Assembly (NCBI GenBank): GCA_020638035.1
Contig: JACKJI010000020.1
Coordinates: 1-39,128, forward strand
DNA: 39,128 nucleotides
Source of the DNA: Hyphomicrobiaceae bacterium
Lineage (GTDB): Bacteria > Pseudomonadota > Alphaproteobacteria > Rhizobiales > Hyphomicrobiaceae
Reading direction: 5' to 3'
The notes below the pieces were generated by a model that was not told the DNA's origin, searched no databases, and saw nothing but the letters and a program-made list of their open reading frames with translations. Below are positions 7,973 to 16,800 of this stretch, piece by piece. The translations under genes and the position numbers were made by a program. Each line of letters begins with the position of its first letter. Position 1 is the stretch's first letter.

Positions 7973-8482
7973 ATGAAAGAGATCGTCTATCTGACGCCCG
8001 ATTTCGCCATCACGGGCGATCTGGCTCCGGCGGATTTCGCCGAGGCGGCCCGGCTTGGATTCAAGGCCATTCTCAACAACCGCCCCGACAATGAGGAACA
8101 GGGACAGCTCAACAACAAGGGCGAGGCTGAATTGGCTTGGCAGGCGGGGCTCAAGTACCGCTTCCTTCCCCTCGACAAGCACGAGTTGTTCACCGATCCC
8201 GTCGTCGAGGGCATGATCACGGCGGCAGGTGAGCTTGGCGGACCGATCCTCGCCCACTGCAAATCCGGCCTGCGTTGCGCAATCGTCTGGGCTGCTGCAT
8301 CGGCACGCTCGACGCCCGTCGAAGACGTTCTCGCCACGCTGGAGCGCGCCGGCCAGGATCTCGATTTCTTGCGCGATGAACTCGACGCGCAGGCAGACCG
8401 CCATCACTGGATGCCCGATACGCTCGCCACGCCTGCCGATTTGCCAGCGACGAAGGCCAGCGCGGCGACACTTGCCGCCTGA
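7973..8482 (+). CDS. DUF442 / TIGR01244-type phosphatase- or rhodanese-like protein
   Basis: The 169-aa protein begins KEIVYLTPDFAITGDLAPADF and continues with FKAILNNRPDNEE, the consensus of the TIGR01244/DUF442 family. The catalytic loop HCKSGLRC has the Cys-x4-Arg spacing of the family. Members are linked to sulfide oxidation (Blh-type) or are stand-alone thiol or phosphate enzymes. Here there is no metallo-beta-lactamase fusion and no sulfide operon next door, although an unfused MBL-fold gene sits 0.8 kb away. ATG 7973 with AAGGTG upstream is preferred to the in-frame ATG at 7931. Confidence 0.85.
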   Translation: MKEIVYLTPDFAITGDLAPADFAEAARLGFKAILNNRPDNEEQGQLNNKGEAELAWQAGLKYRFLPLDKHELFTDPVVEGMITAAGELGGPILAHCKSGLRCAIVWAAASARSTPVEDVLATLERAGQDLDFLRDELDAQADRHHWMPDTLATPADLPATKASAATLAA

Positions 8483-8615
8483 CCACCGCGTCAAGGTGCT
8501 GAATTACGATGTGAGGCCCGGTCGTATTGCCGGCTCTCCGCAACACTTCCCAGTTTCAAGCCTGAGCGTGTACCGGTCGAGCCTCGTTCCGCCATACGGG
8601 GTGTGCCGGTGCCGC

Positions 8616-9281
8616 TCAGGCGGTCAGGCGGGCAACCTCCGCCCGCAAAGCCGGAAGCAGCTCGGTCTCGAACCACGGATTGGCCCTGAGCCACGCATTG
8701 TTGCGCCACGACGGGTGCGGCAGCGGAAGCAGCCGTGGGCGCGCACTTTGGGCCAGAATTCGCTCCCAGTCCCTAACTGTCTCGGTCAAGGTCGCCCTAC
8801 GGCTCGCCTTGTCCGCCAAGTGCCAGCGTTGGGCGTATTGCCCAACGAGCAACAGCAGTTCGACATTACCAAGCTCGGCCAACACGCGCTCGCGCCAGAG
8901 CGGAGCGCACTCGGGCCGCGGCGGCAGGTCGCCGCCCTTCTCATCGAGCCCGGGAAAGCAGAAGCCCATGGGCACGATGGCCAGGCGCGTCTCGTCGTAG
9001 AAGATGTCGGGTCCGATCCCCAGCCAAGCCCGTAGCCGGTCGCCCGAAGGATCGGTGAACGGCCGCCCTGAGGCATGCACGCGCGTGCCGGGCGCTTGGC
9101 CGGAGATCGCCAGTCGCGCGTTGACGTGCACCTGCAGCACCGGGCGCGGTTCATGGGCAAGTGCCGCGCGCTGTGGCGCATCTCGGCAAATCCGGCAAGA
9201 ACGGATTTCTTTCACCAGCCTGTCGAGCCGGCGCATAGCGCCCCGTGGCGATTGATGAGGCTTGCTTTCTCGCGGCGTCAT
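8616..9281 (-). CDS. uracil-DNA glycosylase-like protein with probable 4Fe-4S cluster
   Basis: The 221-aa protein belongs to the UDG superfamily. The motif-A region reads SGQAPGTRVHASGRPF and the motif-B region reads LPLPHPSWRNN. Cysteines C29, C32, C108 and C125 show the Cx2C...Cx16C spacing that binds a 4Fe-4S cluster in family 4 UDGs. Motif A differs from the usual GEAPG-x-E/D of family 4, having Gln and an added R-V-H-A-S stretch, so base specificity is uncertain. It would act on deaminated bases in DNA repair if active. An internal ATG at 9236 is an alternative start. Confidence 0.85.
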   Translation of the reverse strand: MTPRESKPHQSPRGAMRRLDRLVKEIRSCRICRDAPQRAALAHEPRPVLQVHVNARLAISGQAPGTRVHASGRPFTDPSGDRLRAWLGIGPDIFYDETRLAIVPMGFCFPGLDEKGGDLPPRPECAPLWRERVLAELGNVELLLLVGQYAQRWHLADKASRRATLTETVRDWERILAQSARPRLLPLPHPSWRNNAWLRANPWFETELLPALRAEVARLTA

Positions 9282-9300
9282 TCGAGGTCTTTACTCGGTG

Positions 9301-10050
9301 TCACACGTCGAGCGTAAGCCCATCCTCCGCAATGATCACGCGCGGATTGCGCACCTTGTCCCGGTTGGCGAGCATGACCGGGCTCATGTGCGTCAGCATG
9401 ATGCGCCGTGACGTCAGCCTATCGAGGTTCTGCTCGATGACGCGCCAGTTCATGTGACAGCACGATGGCTCGTCAAACCCAAAGCACTCCGAAATGTAGA
9501 GATCCGCATCGGCTGCGACGTCGGTGAGTGCTTCAACCCACTCGGTATCCCCCGAGAAGCCGATCGACTTTCCATCGGCGAGGATCCGCAGAGCATAGGA
9601 CGGTGCGCCTGAGGGATGGCACACCGGATAGGGCTTCACACTGATGTCGTTGACGGTCGTGACTTGGCCTTCCTTCAGCTCGTGCCAAGTCAGCCGATGA
9701 CGTGGCTCTCGCCGCGTCGATCCAGGGAACAGAGCTTCTGCCACCACAGCATAGCGCTCGGCTGTCCCTTCTGGACCGACGATGTCGAGCGGTTCGGTGC
9801 GGCCCGACACGTGCAGCGCATGCAACAGCCACCACACCAACCCGGAGAAATGGTCGCCGTGCAGATGCGATATGAATATCGTGCCGACCCGGTTGGGGTC
9901 ACGGCCCAACTTGTGGAATCCGATCAACGCGGTCGCCCCGCAATCGATCAGGAATTCTTTGTTGGCGGTCGTGACGTGGAAGCACGTCTGCAACCGCCCG
10001 CCCGAGCCGAACGCGTCGCCCGAGCCGATGACGGTGAGTTCCATCGACAT
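9301..10050 (-). CDS. metallo-beta-lactamase-fold hydrolase (RNase Z / arylsulfatase-like)
   Basis: The 249-aa MBL-fold protein carries the metal-binding motif SHLHGDHFSG. Further ligand candidates are PVCHPSGAPSYAL, the Asp of GFSGDTEW and the terminal MLTHMS. The N-terminal TVIGSGDAFGSGGRLQTC and LIDCGAT match the RNase Z-like branch. Members include tRNA 3' endonuclease and phosphodiesterases, but this protein is shorter than canonical RNase Z (about 305 aa) and lacks an obvious exosite arm, so a small-molecule phosphodiesterase or lactonase is as likely. The UDG-like gene follows 19 bases downstream on the same strand. Confidence 0.88.
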   Translation of the reverse strand: MSMELTVIGSGDAFGSGGRLQTCFHVTTANKEFLIDCGATALIGFHKLGRDPNRVGTIFISHLHGDHFSGLVWWLLHALHVSGRTEPLDIVGPEGTAERYAVVAEALFPGSTRREPRHRLTWHELKEGQVTTVNDISVKPYPVCHPSGAPSYALRILADGKSIGFSGDTEWVEALTDVAADADLYISECFGFDEPSCCHMNWRVIEQNLDRLTSRRIMLTHMSPVMLANRDKVRNPRVIIAEDGLTLDV

Positions 10051-10159
10051 CCCTACTGACTTTCAGTCTCCCTGAATGTCGTCGATAGCGCGACGCTTGA
10101 TCGGGCGCTGTTCCCTGGGGAACAAGCCGTTGTGTGAATATGCTCTGCCTTGGTCCACT

Positions 10160-10771
10160 TCAGGCCGCCGCACTGGGCCGCGCCGATACCTCCGCATGCC
10201 AACGTTTCAGCCCCTCCAGCCCTTCTGGCAGGGCGATCTTGGCAGGCTTCAGGTAGTCGATGGCCACCAGTGCCGTGATGTCCGCGATCGAATACTGATC
10301 ACCTGCCAGAAACTGGTTGCCGCGCAATTGGACGTCCAACATCGTCATCATTTCCAGGGCCTTGAGCTTGTTCGCCTCTCCCCACGCAGCGACCTGCGGC
10401 ACCTCCAGATGCGCCATCTTGGGATGCAGGTGCCGGAATGCCTGAGCCACAGCAAGCCACAGACCGAGCTCCGCCCGGCGCTGCCACATTTCCACCTGGG
10501 CCCGACCGACAGGCCCGGTTCCGAACAACGGCGGGACGGGTTCTGCTTCTTCGAAGTAGCGGCAGATGGCCACCGATTCCGAGATCGCCGTGCCGTCGTC
10601 CAGAATGAGCACGGGCACGCGCTGCAGCGGGTTGAGCGCGGTGAACGCGGCATCTTTCAACTCCCCGGCCATCAGATCACGCTGCTCGTAGGCAACCGTG
10701 ATGCCTTTTTCAGCGAGGAAAATGCGTACCCGCCGTGGATTGGGTGCCGTCCTGGTCTCGATGATCTTCAA
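10160..10771 (-). CDS. glutathione S-transferase family protein
   Basis: The 203-aa protein has an N-terminal thioredoxin-like domain (KIIETRTAPNPRRVRIFLAEKG, RVPVLILDDG, then ISESVAICRYFE with the conserved glutathione-binding Glu-Ser). An all-helical C-terminal domain follows (LAGDQYSIADITALVAIDY, the N-capping box region). I set the start at TTG 10771 because AAGGACGG stands a few bases upstream and the family begins at KIIETRTAPNPRR. The longer in-frame start at 10804 adds a sequence unlike the family. Substrate unknown. Confidence 0.88.
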   Translation of the reverse strand: MKIIETRTAPNPRRVRIFLAEKGITVAYEQRDLMAGELKDAAFTALNPLQRVPVLILDDGTAISESVAICRYFEEAEPVPPLFGTGPVGRAQVEMWQRRAELGLWLAVAQAFRHLHPKMAHLEVPQVAAWGEANKLKALEMMTMLDVQLRGNQFLAGDQYSIADITALVAIDYLKPAKIALPEGLEGLKRWHAEVSARPSAAA

Positions 10772-10866
10772 ACCATCCGTCCTTCTTGTGCTGCCCTTGC
10801 CCAACCGCCCGTCTCACAGCACCGGCCGCGATGCATGACGAGCATCCCTCAGCGGACCGGCATGCC

Positions 10867-11448
10867 TCAACCCCCGATGCCCCGCTCGCGTCGCCACTCG
10901 CGCGGCATCTGAAACGTTCCTGACCAAAGCCCACGCTTAGCGACCTTGGCCGTCCGTTCCTCGTCGCGGTAGCCGCCATATGATACCGCAAGACCGCTTT
11001 CCACCATGGCAGCGTTGAGCGTCCTGCCACCTGCCTGGCACGTCCCGAGATAACGTCCATGCTTATCGCGCTCAACGCTGCTGCAATTCACTTTCTGGCG
11101 ACCGATCAGCCGTTCGAGTTCCCCGCGCGCCGCCTCTCCGCAATTCCAGGCCTTGCCCGCCCGCTCGCAAGTCTGCGGCCCTTCGGGTGCATCTATGCCC
11201 ACCAGTCGCACTTCATTGCCGCCGACGAAAAGGCTGTCCCCGTCGACAACGCGAGCAAATCCGGAGATTTCTCGGCTGTCACCGGGATCAAGCGGCTCGT
11301 TCCGGCCTGCGTCTTGCGGCCGGCCAAAGGCGATCACGATCCCCACCAGGACGATAGCCAACAGCCACTTCAGTCGCGGATGGCGCTGCAGAAACTGATC
11401 AAGTTGCCGATCCAATATGTTCCTCAAACGCACAATCCATAAACCCAA
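10867..11448 (-). CDS. membrane-anchored thermonuclease (staphylococcal nuclease-like)
   Basis: The 193-aa protein has one hydrophobic anchor (about residues 28-42, LLAIVLVGIVIAF) followed by an SNase OB-fold. All catalytic and Ca-binding positions of staphylococcal nuclease appear conserved: VVDGDS (D71), VRL (R81), GIDAPE (D86, E89) and DKHGRYLG (R132). The anchor implies the nuclease faces the periplasm. Four cysteines (94, 103, 122, 137) could form disulfides there. The start is uncertain: TTG at 11448 has no clear ribosome binding site, and GTG at 11433 or TTG at 11427 are alternatives. Confidence 0.87.
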   Translation of the reverse strand: MGLWIVRLRNILDRQLDQFLQRHPRLKWLLAIVLVGIVIAFGRPQDAGRNEPLDPGDSREISGFARVVDGDSLFVGGNEVRLVGIDAPEGPQTCERAGKAWNCGEAARGELERLIGRQKVNCSSVERDKHGRYLGTCQAGGRTLNAAMVESGLAVSYGGYRDEERTAKVAKRGLWSGTFQMPREWRRERGIGG

Positions 11449-11571
11449 AGTTAGCGAATTGGACGGAAATTAACCGAGACCCGAGGATGGTGCGCCGGCG
11501 CCCTCCTCGCCCATCATTGCACGAGCGGTCCGGCCCGCAAGCAGCTCGGACCGCTCGGGCACAACTCGAAC

Positions 11572-13257
11572 ATGCGAATGCAAGACGCGGCGACAACGGA
11601 GCAGTACGACCGATCCCGCAATCGGCGCGACGATCGCCGTCGCGTCGCCGACGATCTGCGCGAAACCCGCCAGAAGCTGGCCCAAGGCTCCACGATCAAG
11701 CCCGAGTTCGAATACGAGATGCTTGCCATCTTCGTGCGCAACGAACTCTCCGCCGCCTTTACCATCACCGGCCTGTCCGCCATCTTCTCACTTGCTTCAA
11801 TGTTCTGGGCACCCGTTCCCCAGGCCATCATGTGGCTGTTCGCTGTGATCGGCGCCAAGGTCTTTCAGTTGGAGCTGTGCCGGCGTTTCCAGAATACGCC
11901 GCGTGAGGAGATATCGCTGCGCGTATGGCGCCGCCGCCTCATCACGTCCGAGCTGATCAGCGGTCTGGCGTGGGCCGGTTTCGCGCTTGTCGGCGTTTCA
12001 ATACATGGTGATGCGATACTAGGTCATGCGCTGGCCCCGCCGCACTTCTCCTCGCACGTGTTCCTGTTCGCGGCTCTTATCGTCGTGCTCGCCATTCGCA
12101 TGACCTTTGCCTCGACCGTCATCCCGATCCTCTACGCCGGCACGATCCCGATGACGCTGGCAATCGTCGCGCGCCTGTCGCTACTCAATGAATCGTTCTA
12201 CATCGCCCTCGCGCTGATGGCCGTCGGCGTGCACATCTACTTCGTCTTCCTCGCGCGCGGCCTCAATTCGACGGCCCTTGCCATGCTCGAATTCCGCGCC
12301 CAGAAGGACGCGCTCATCGCCGAGCTGGAGGAGGAAAAGTCCTTCTCTGACGAGGCCCGCCGCCGTGCCGAGGCTGCCAACAAGGCCAAGTCTCGCTTCC
12401 TGGCGACCATGAGCCACGAGCTGCGGACGCCGTTGAATGCGATCATGGGTTTCTCCGAAGTGATGAAGTCGGAGATCCTGGGCTCGATGTCGAATCCGAC
12501 CTATCGCGAGTATGCCGGCAACATCCACGACAGCGGGCGCCACCTACTCAACCTGATCAACGAGATCCTCGACCTGTCGCGCATCGAGGCCGGCCGCTAC
12601 GAGCTGCACGAGGAGCCGATGCGGCTCACCGACATGGCCGAGGACTGCTGCCGCCTGTTGAAGTTGCGTGCCGACGGCAAGGGACTGTCGCTCGTCGAGG
12701 ACATGGATTTCAGCCTGCCACAGGTTTGGGCCGATCAACGCGCGATCCGCCAAATCTGCCTGAACCTCATTTCCAACGCCTTGAAGTTCACGCCCAAGGG
12801 TGGCCGCATCACCGTCTCGGTCCGCCAGTCGCGCGACGGCGGTCAGTATGTCTCCGTCCGCGATACCGGCCCCGGCATTCCCGCCGACGAAATCCCGAAG
12901 GTAATGCAGGCCTTCGGCCAGGGCTCGCTGGCGCACGAGACCGCCGAGGGCGGAACCGGCCTCGGCCTGCCGATCGTCAAGAACCTGATCGAACTGCACG
13001 GTGGATCATTCGAACTCCTGTCGGAGCTGCGCAAGGGCACCGAGGCCATCGTCTACCTGCCGCGCGGCCGCGTGCTGGAGACGATGCGACAACTGCAGCC
13101 TTTCGGCCATGAGCGCCATCGCCACACCGAGACCGGCCCAGCAGCTCCCGCTGCGCCGGGGCGTTTGGCGTCGCGTGCCCCGCGCCTCGTTTCGCCTGTG
13201 CAGCACCCCAGGGAAAGCGTTCAGAGCGTGCGCGAGCGCCTCAGGACGCCGGCCTGA
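11572..13257 (+). CDS. membrane sensor histidine kinase, orphan
   Basis: The 561-aa kinase has a charged 45-residue N-terminus, about six membrane helices between residues 55 and 228, and a coiled coil (about 233-275). The phosphoacceptor H box is ATMSHELRTPLNAIMGF (His282). ATPase boxes follow: N (CLNLISNALKFTPKGG), G1 (VRDTGPGIPADE) and G2 (GGTGLGLPIVKNL). A low-complexity Pro/Ala/Arg tail of about 60 residues ends it. The H-box type resembles the DivJ/PleC/PdhS group of alphaproteobacterial cell-cycle kinases. No response regulator gene is adjacent, so partners must be encoded elsewhere. The signal sensed is unknown; there is no periplasmic domain of any size. Confidence 0.9.
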   Translation: MRMQDAATTEQYDRSRNRRDDRRRVADDLRETRQKLAQGSTIKPEFEYEMLAIFVRNELSAAFTITGLSAIFSLASMFWAPVPQAIMWLFAVIGAKVFQLELCRRFQNTPREEISLRVWRRRLITSELISGLAWAGFALVGVSIHGDAILGHALAPPHFSSHVFLFAALIVVLAIRMTFASTVIPILYAGTIPMTLAIVARLSLLNESFYIALALMAVGVHIYFVFLARGLNSTALAMLEFRAQKDALIAELEEEKSFSDEARRRAEAANKAKSRFLATMSHELRTPLNAIMGFSEVMKSEILGSMSNPTYREYAGNIHDSGRHLLNLINEILDLSRIEAGRYELHEEPMRLTDMAEDCCRLLKLRADGKGLSLVEDMDFSLPQVWADQRAIRQICLNLISNALKFTPKGGRITVSVRQSRDGGQYVSVRDTGPGIPADEIPKVMQAFGQGSLAHETAEGGTGLGLPIVKNLIELHGGSFELLSELRKGTEAIVYLPRGRVLETMRQLQPFGHERHRHTETGPAAPAAPGRLASRAPRLVSPVQHPRESVQSVRERLRTPA

Positions 13258-13384
13258 TACACAAAGCACGGTAGCTCCGCACGGCACTCCCGACCGATCT
13301 CGTCCTGCAGGTCGAGGGCCATTAGGCTGCATTGTGTGTCGGAGAATGCTCTCGCGGCATGTCGCAAAATTCAGTCGACAGCGA

Positions 13385-13762
13385 TCAAACGCTCTCGTTC
13401 ATGCCGCGGATGCGCCGAGCGAGCGCCCGCATCACCTCGAGTGCGAACTCGGGCTGCCGCCGCACGAGCACGAGGAAGCCCTCCCGCGTGACCGGCGCAA
13501 CCTCGCAATCCTCCACCGCGATCGCCGTTGCTGATCGCGCGCCACCATCAATCATCGCAATCTCGCCGAAGATGCCACCCGGGCCGATGCGGTCGAGCAC
13601 AGTCCCGTAGAATCGGATCTCGACGGTGCCGGACCGCACGACGTACAAGCAATCGCCTTCGTCCTCGGCGACGAAGATCTTGTCGCCTGCCGCGTAGCGC
13701 CGGTAAGCCGTGCCTGCATCGTCCAGCAAACCCAGATCGAAGCCGCCGCCCTCACCGCTCAT
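13385..13762 (-). CDS. single cyclic-nucleotide-binding-domain protein
   Basis: The 125-aa protein consists of one CRP-type beta-roll. The phosphate-binding cassette region is GIFGEIAMIDGGARSATAIA, with the Glu and Arg that contact the cyclic nucleotide. The C-terminal helix (FALEVMRALARRIRGMNES) ends without any DNA-binding domain. It is therefore a ligand-binding module acting on a protein partner, not a CRP-type transcription factor. It is 106 bases downstream of the RND permease on the same strand and could be a distal gene of that operon. Confidence 0.88.
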   Translation of the reverse strand: MSGEGGGFDLGLLDDAGTAYRRYAAGDKIFVAEDEGDCLYVVRSGTVEIRFYGTVLDRIGPGGIFGEIAMIDGGARSATAIAVEDCEVAPVTREGFLVLVRRQPEFALEVMRALARRIRGMNESV

Positions 13763-13868
13763 CGCCCACCTCCCGCGCTCAATGAACTATCGGACCAGAC
13801 CGTAACCGCCCCGAGCGCCACCGACAACAGGCAAAGGGTCGGTGAACGATCTCAACGAGACATCATGC

Positions 13869-16800
13869 TCATGCCGTAGCGGCCGGGCCAGGTTCAAGGC
13901 TCTCCCGATCGGGCTCGCCATCGCCGGGCTCGAGCGGTACGCCGTCATCGCGCAGCACCACGTAGATCGCGGGAATAACGAGCACTGTGAGGAGCGTCGA
14001 GGAGACGAGACCGAACAGCAGGGAGATTGCGAGGCCCTGGAAGATCGGATCGGTCAGGATCACTGCCGCGCCGATCATCGCCGCCACCGCTGTCAGCAGG
14101 ATCGGCTTGAACCGGATAGCGCCTGCCTCAAGCAGCGTTGCGCGCAGGCTCTGACCCGGTCGCCTGCCGTGGCGGATGAAGTCGACAAGCAGGATCGAGT
14201 TGCGCACGATGATGCCGGCCAACGCGATGAAACCGATCATCGACGTCGCCGAGAACGGCGCGCCGAACAGCCAGTGCCCGATCATAATGCCGATCAGAGT
14301 CAACGGCACCGGTGTCAGGATCACCAGCGGCAGCTTGAACGAACCAAACTGCGCGACCACGAGGAAGTAGATGCCGAGGATAGCGATGGCGAACGCACCG
14401 CCCATGTCGCGGAACGTGACGAACGTCACCTCCCATTCGCCGTCCCAGAGCAGCACAGGCGTCGTGTCGTCGACAGGCTGGCCGTGATAGGCGATACGCG
14501 GCTTCTGCACGTCACCCCAGTCAGCCTTGTTGATCGCCTCCTCGACCGCCAGCATGCCGTAGATCGGCGCCTCGAAGGCGCCGGCAAGTTCGCCCAGCAC
14601 CATCTCGGCGGGGCGGCCGTTGTGGCGGAACACGGGATAGGAGGCACGCTCGCGGCTGATGCTGACGACGTCGCCCAGCTCGACGATCGAGCGGTTGCCC
14701 GGCAGAGCGTTCGCTGGCACCGGCGTCGAGAGCGTCTCGGCGGTGATCGTGCGCATCGACTTGGGCAGCGCTACCGCGATCTCGATGGGATGGCGCCCAC
14801 CACCGCGGTGCGAGTAGCCGACCGGAAGGCCCGTCATGTACGCCTGGATCGTATCGTAGACGTCGCTTTCCTCGACACGGTGGAACTCGAGATTGTCCTG
14901 ATCGATCGAGATCCGCAGTCGCTCGGCCGGCTGGCCGTAGCTGTCATCCACGTCGACGATATAGGGCACCGTGCGGAATGCCGCCTTCAACTTTTCCGCC
15001 ACCGCGCGCCGTGTCTCAGGGTCCTTGGCATAGACCTCGGCGAGGAGCGTCGAGAGTACCGGAGGACCCGGCGGCACTTCCACGACCTTGATCGAGGTGC
15101 CATCGGGCAGCGAGACCGCATTGAGGCGGGCACGTACGTCGAGCGCGATCTCGTGACTGGTGCGCGTCCGATGATGCTTGGCCTTGAGGTTTACCTGAAG
15201 ATCGCCGAGTTCAGGCGATGAGCGCAGATAGAAGTGCCGCACGAGACCATTGAAATTGAAGGGTGCCGCAGTCCCTACATAGGCCTCGATGGTGTCGAGC
15301 TCCGGCAGCGTTTGCAATCTCTCAGCGGCCTCGCGCAGTACCCGGTCAGTCGATTCCAGCGTCGATCCCTCGGGCAGATCGACGATGACCTGCAGCTCCG
15401 ACTTGTTGTCGAACGGCAAGAGCTTCACCGTCACCGACTTGGTCGCGAACAGCGCCGTCGAGGCAAGCGTCGCCGCTCCGACGGCCAGCAGGAAGATCCA
15501 GCTTGCCTTGCGCGTCTGCAAGATCGGCCGCGCCGCTTTGACGTAAAGGCGCCCGAGCAACCCGCCGTCGTCGGCGCCATGGCCATCGGCACCATGTGCA
15601 CCGCCGCCCTGTCCGCTCGCATGTGGCTTGCCGATGCGTACCATCAACCACGGCGTCAGCATCACGGCGACGAAGAACGAGAAGATCATCGCCGCAGAAG
15701 CGTTGGCCGGAATGGGGCTCATGTAGGGGCCCATCAGGCCAGACACGAACAGCATCGGCAACAGGGCGGCGACAACCGTCAGCGTGGCGATGATGGTCGG
15801 ATTGCCGACTTCCGCCACCGCCTCGATCGCCTTCTGCACCTTGGAGCGGTCATCCGCCATGCCCCAGTGACGAGCGATGTTCTCGATCACCACGATGGCG
15901 TCGTCGACCAGGATGCCGATCGCGAAGATCAATGCGAACAGGCTGACGCGATTGATCGTGTAGCCCATGATGTAAGAGGCGAACAACGTCAGCAGGATCG
16001 TCGTCGGGATGACGATCGCCACCACGACGCCCTCGCGCCAGCCGATGACAAGACCAATCAGCAAGACGATGGATACCGTCGCGAGCCCCAGGTGGAATAG
16101 CAGCTCGTTCGCCTTCTCGTCGGCGGTTAGGCCATAGTTGCGCGTCACCGACACCGAGATGTCGTCGGGGATCAGCTTTCCCTTGAGCTGGTCGAGACGC
16201 GCGATGATCGCCTCGGACAGCGTCACGGCGTTGGCGCCTGCCCGCTTGGCTATCGCCACCGATACCGCCGGAACGCGAGTCAGACCTGTCACATGTGCAC
16301 CGTCCCCGGCGCCTGCATGTGCATCGCTCGTGCCTCCGCCGGAGAAAATCGGACGCATCTGCCAGGCGCGGCTCTCCTGGGGCTTTGAATCGACGACCAC
16401 CTTGGCGACGTCGCGAACATAAACAGGACGCCCGTCGCGCGTCGTCATGAGCAGCAAGCCGATGTCGGGAATTCCCTTCAGGGTCTGCCCGGCGACGACC
16501 GGCAGCGAGCGGTTCTGGTCGCGCACGTTGCCGGCGACGAAGGCGCGATTTGCTTCCTTCACCTTGCCGACGAGCTGGGCGAGCGTCAGGCCGTAGAGCG
16601 AGAGCTTTTCGGGGATAGGCTCGATGCGGATCTGGTCGGGCCGCCCGCCGGACAGATAGGAAAGGCCCACGTTGTCGAGCTTTGCCAGCTCCGTGCGCAC
16701 ATCGTCGGCGAGATGATAGAGACGGCTGTCGTTCCAGTTGGCCGCCACCTCCGGCTTGGGCGCCAGCGTCGCCACCACGATCGCGACATCATCGATGCCA

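Noticed and set aside
13842..15221. 459-codon plus-strand open frame over the RND permease
   Set aside because: Antisense shadow; the permease motifs on the minus strand are conclusive.
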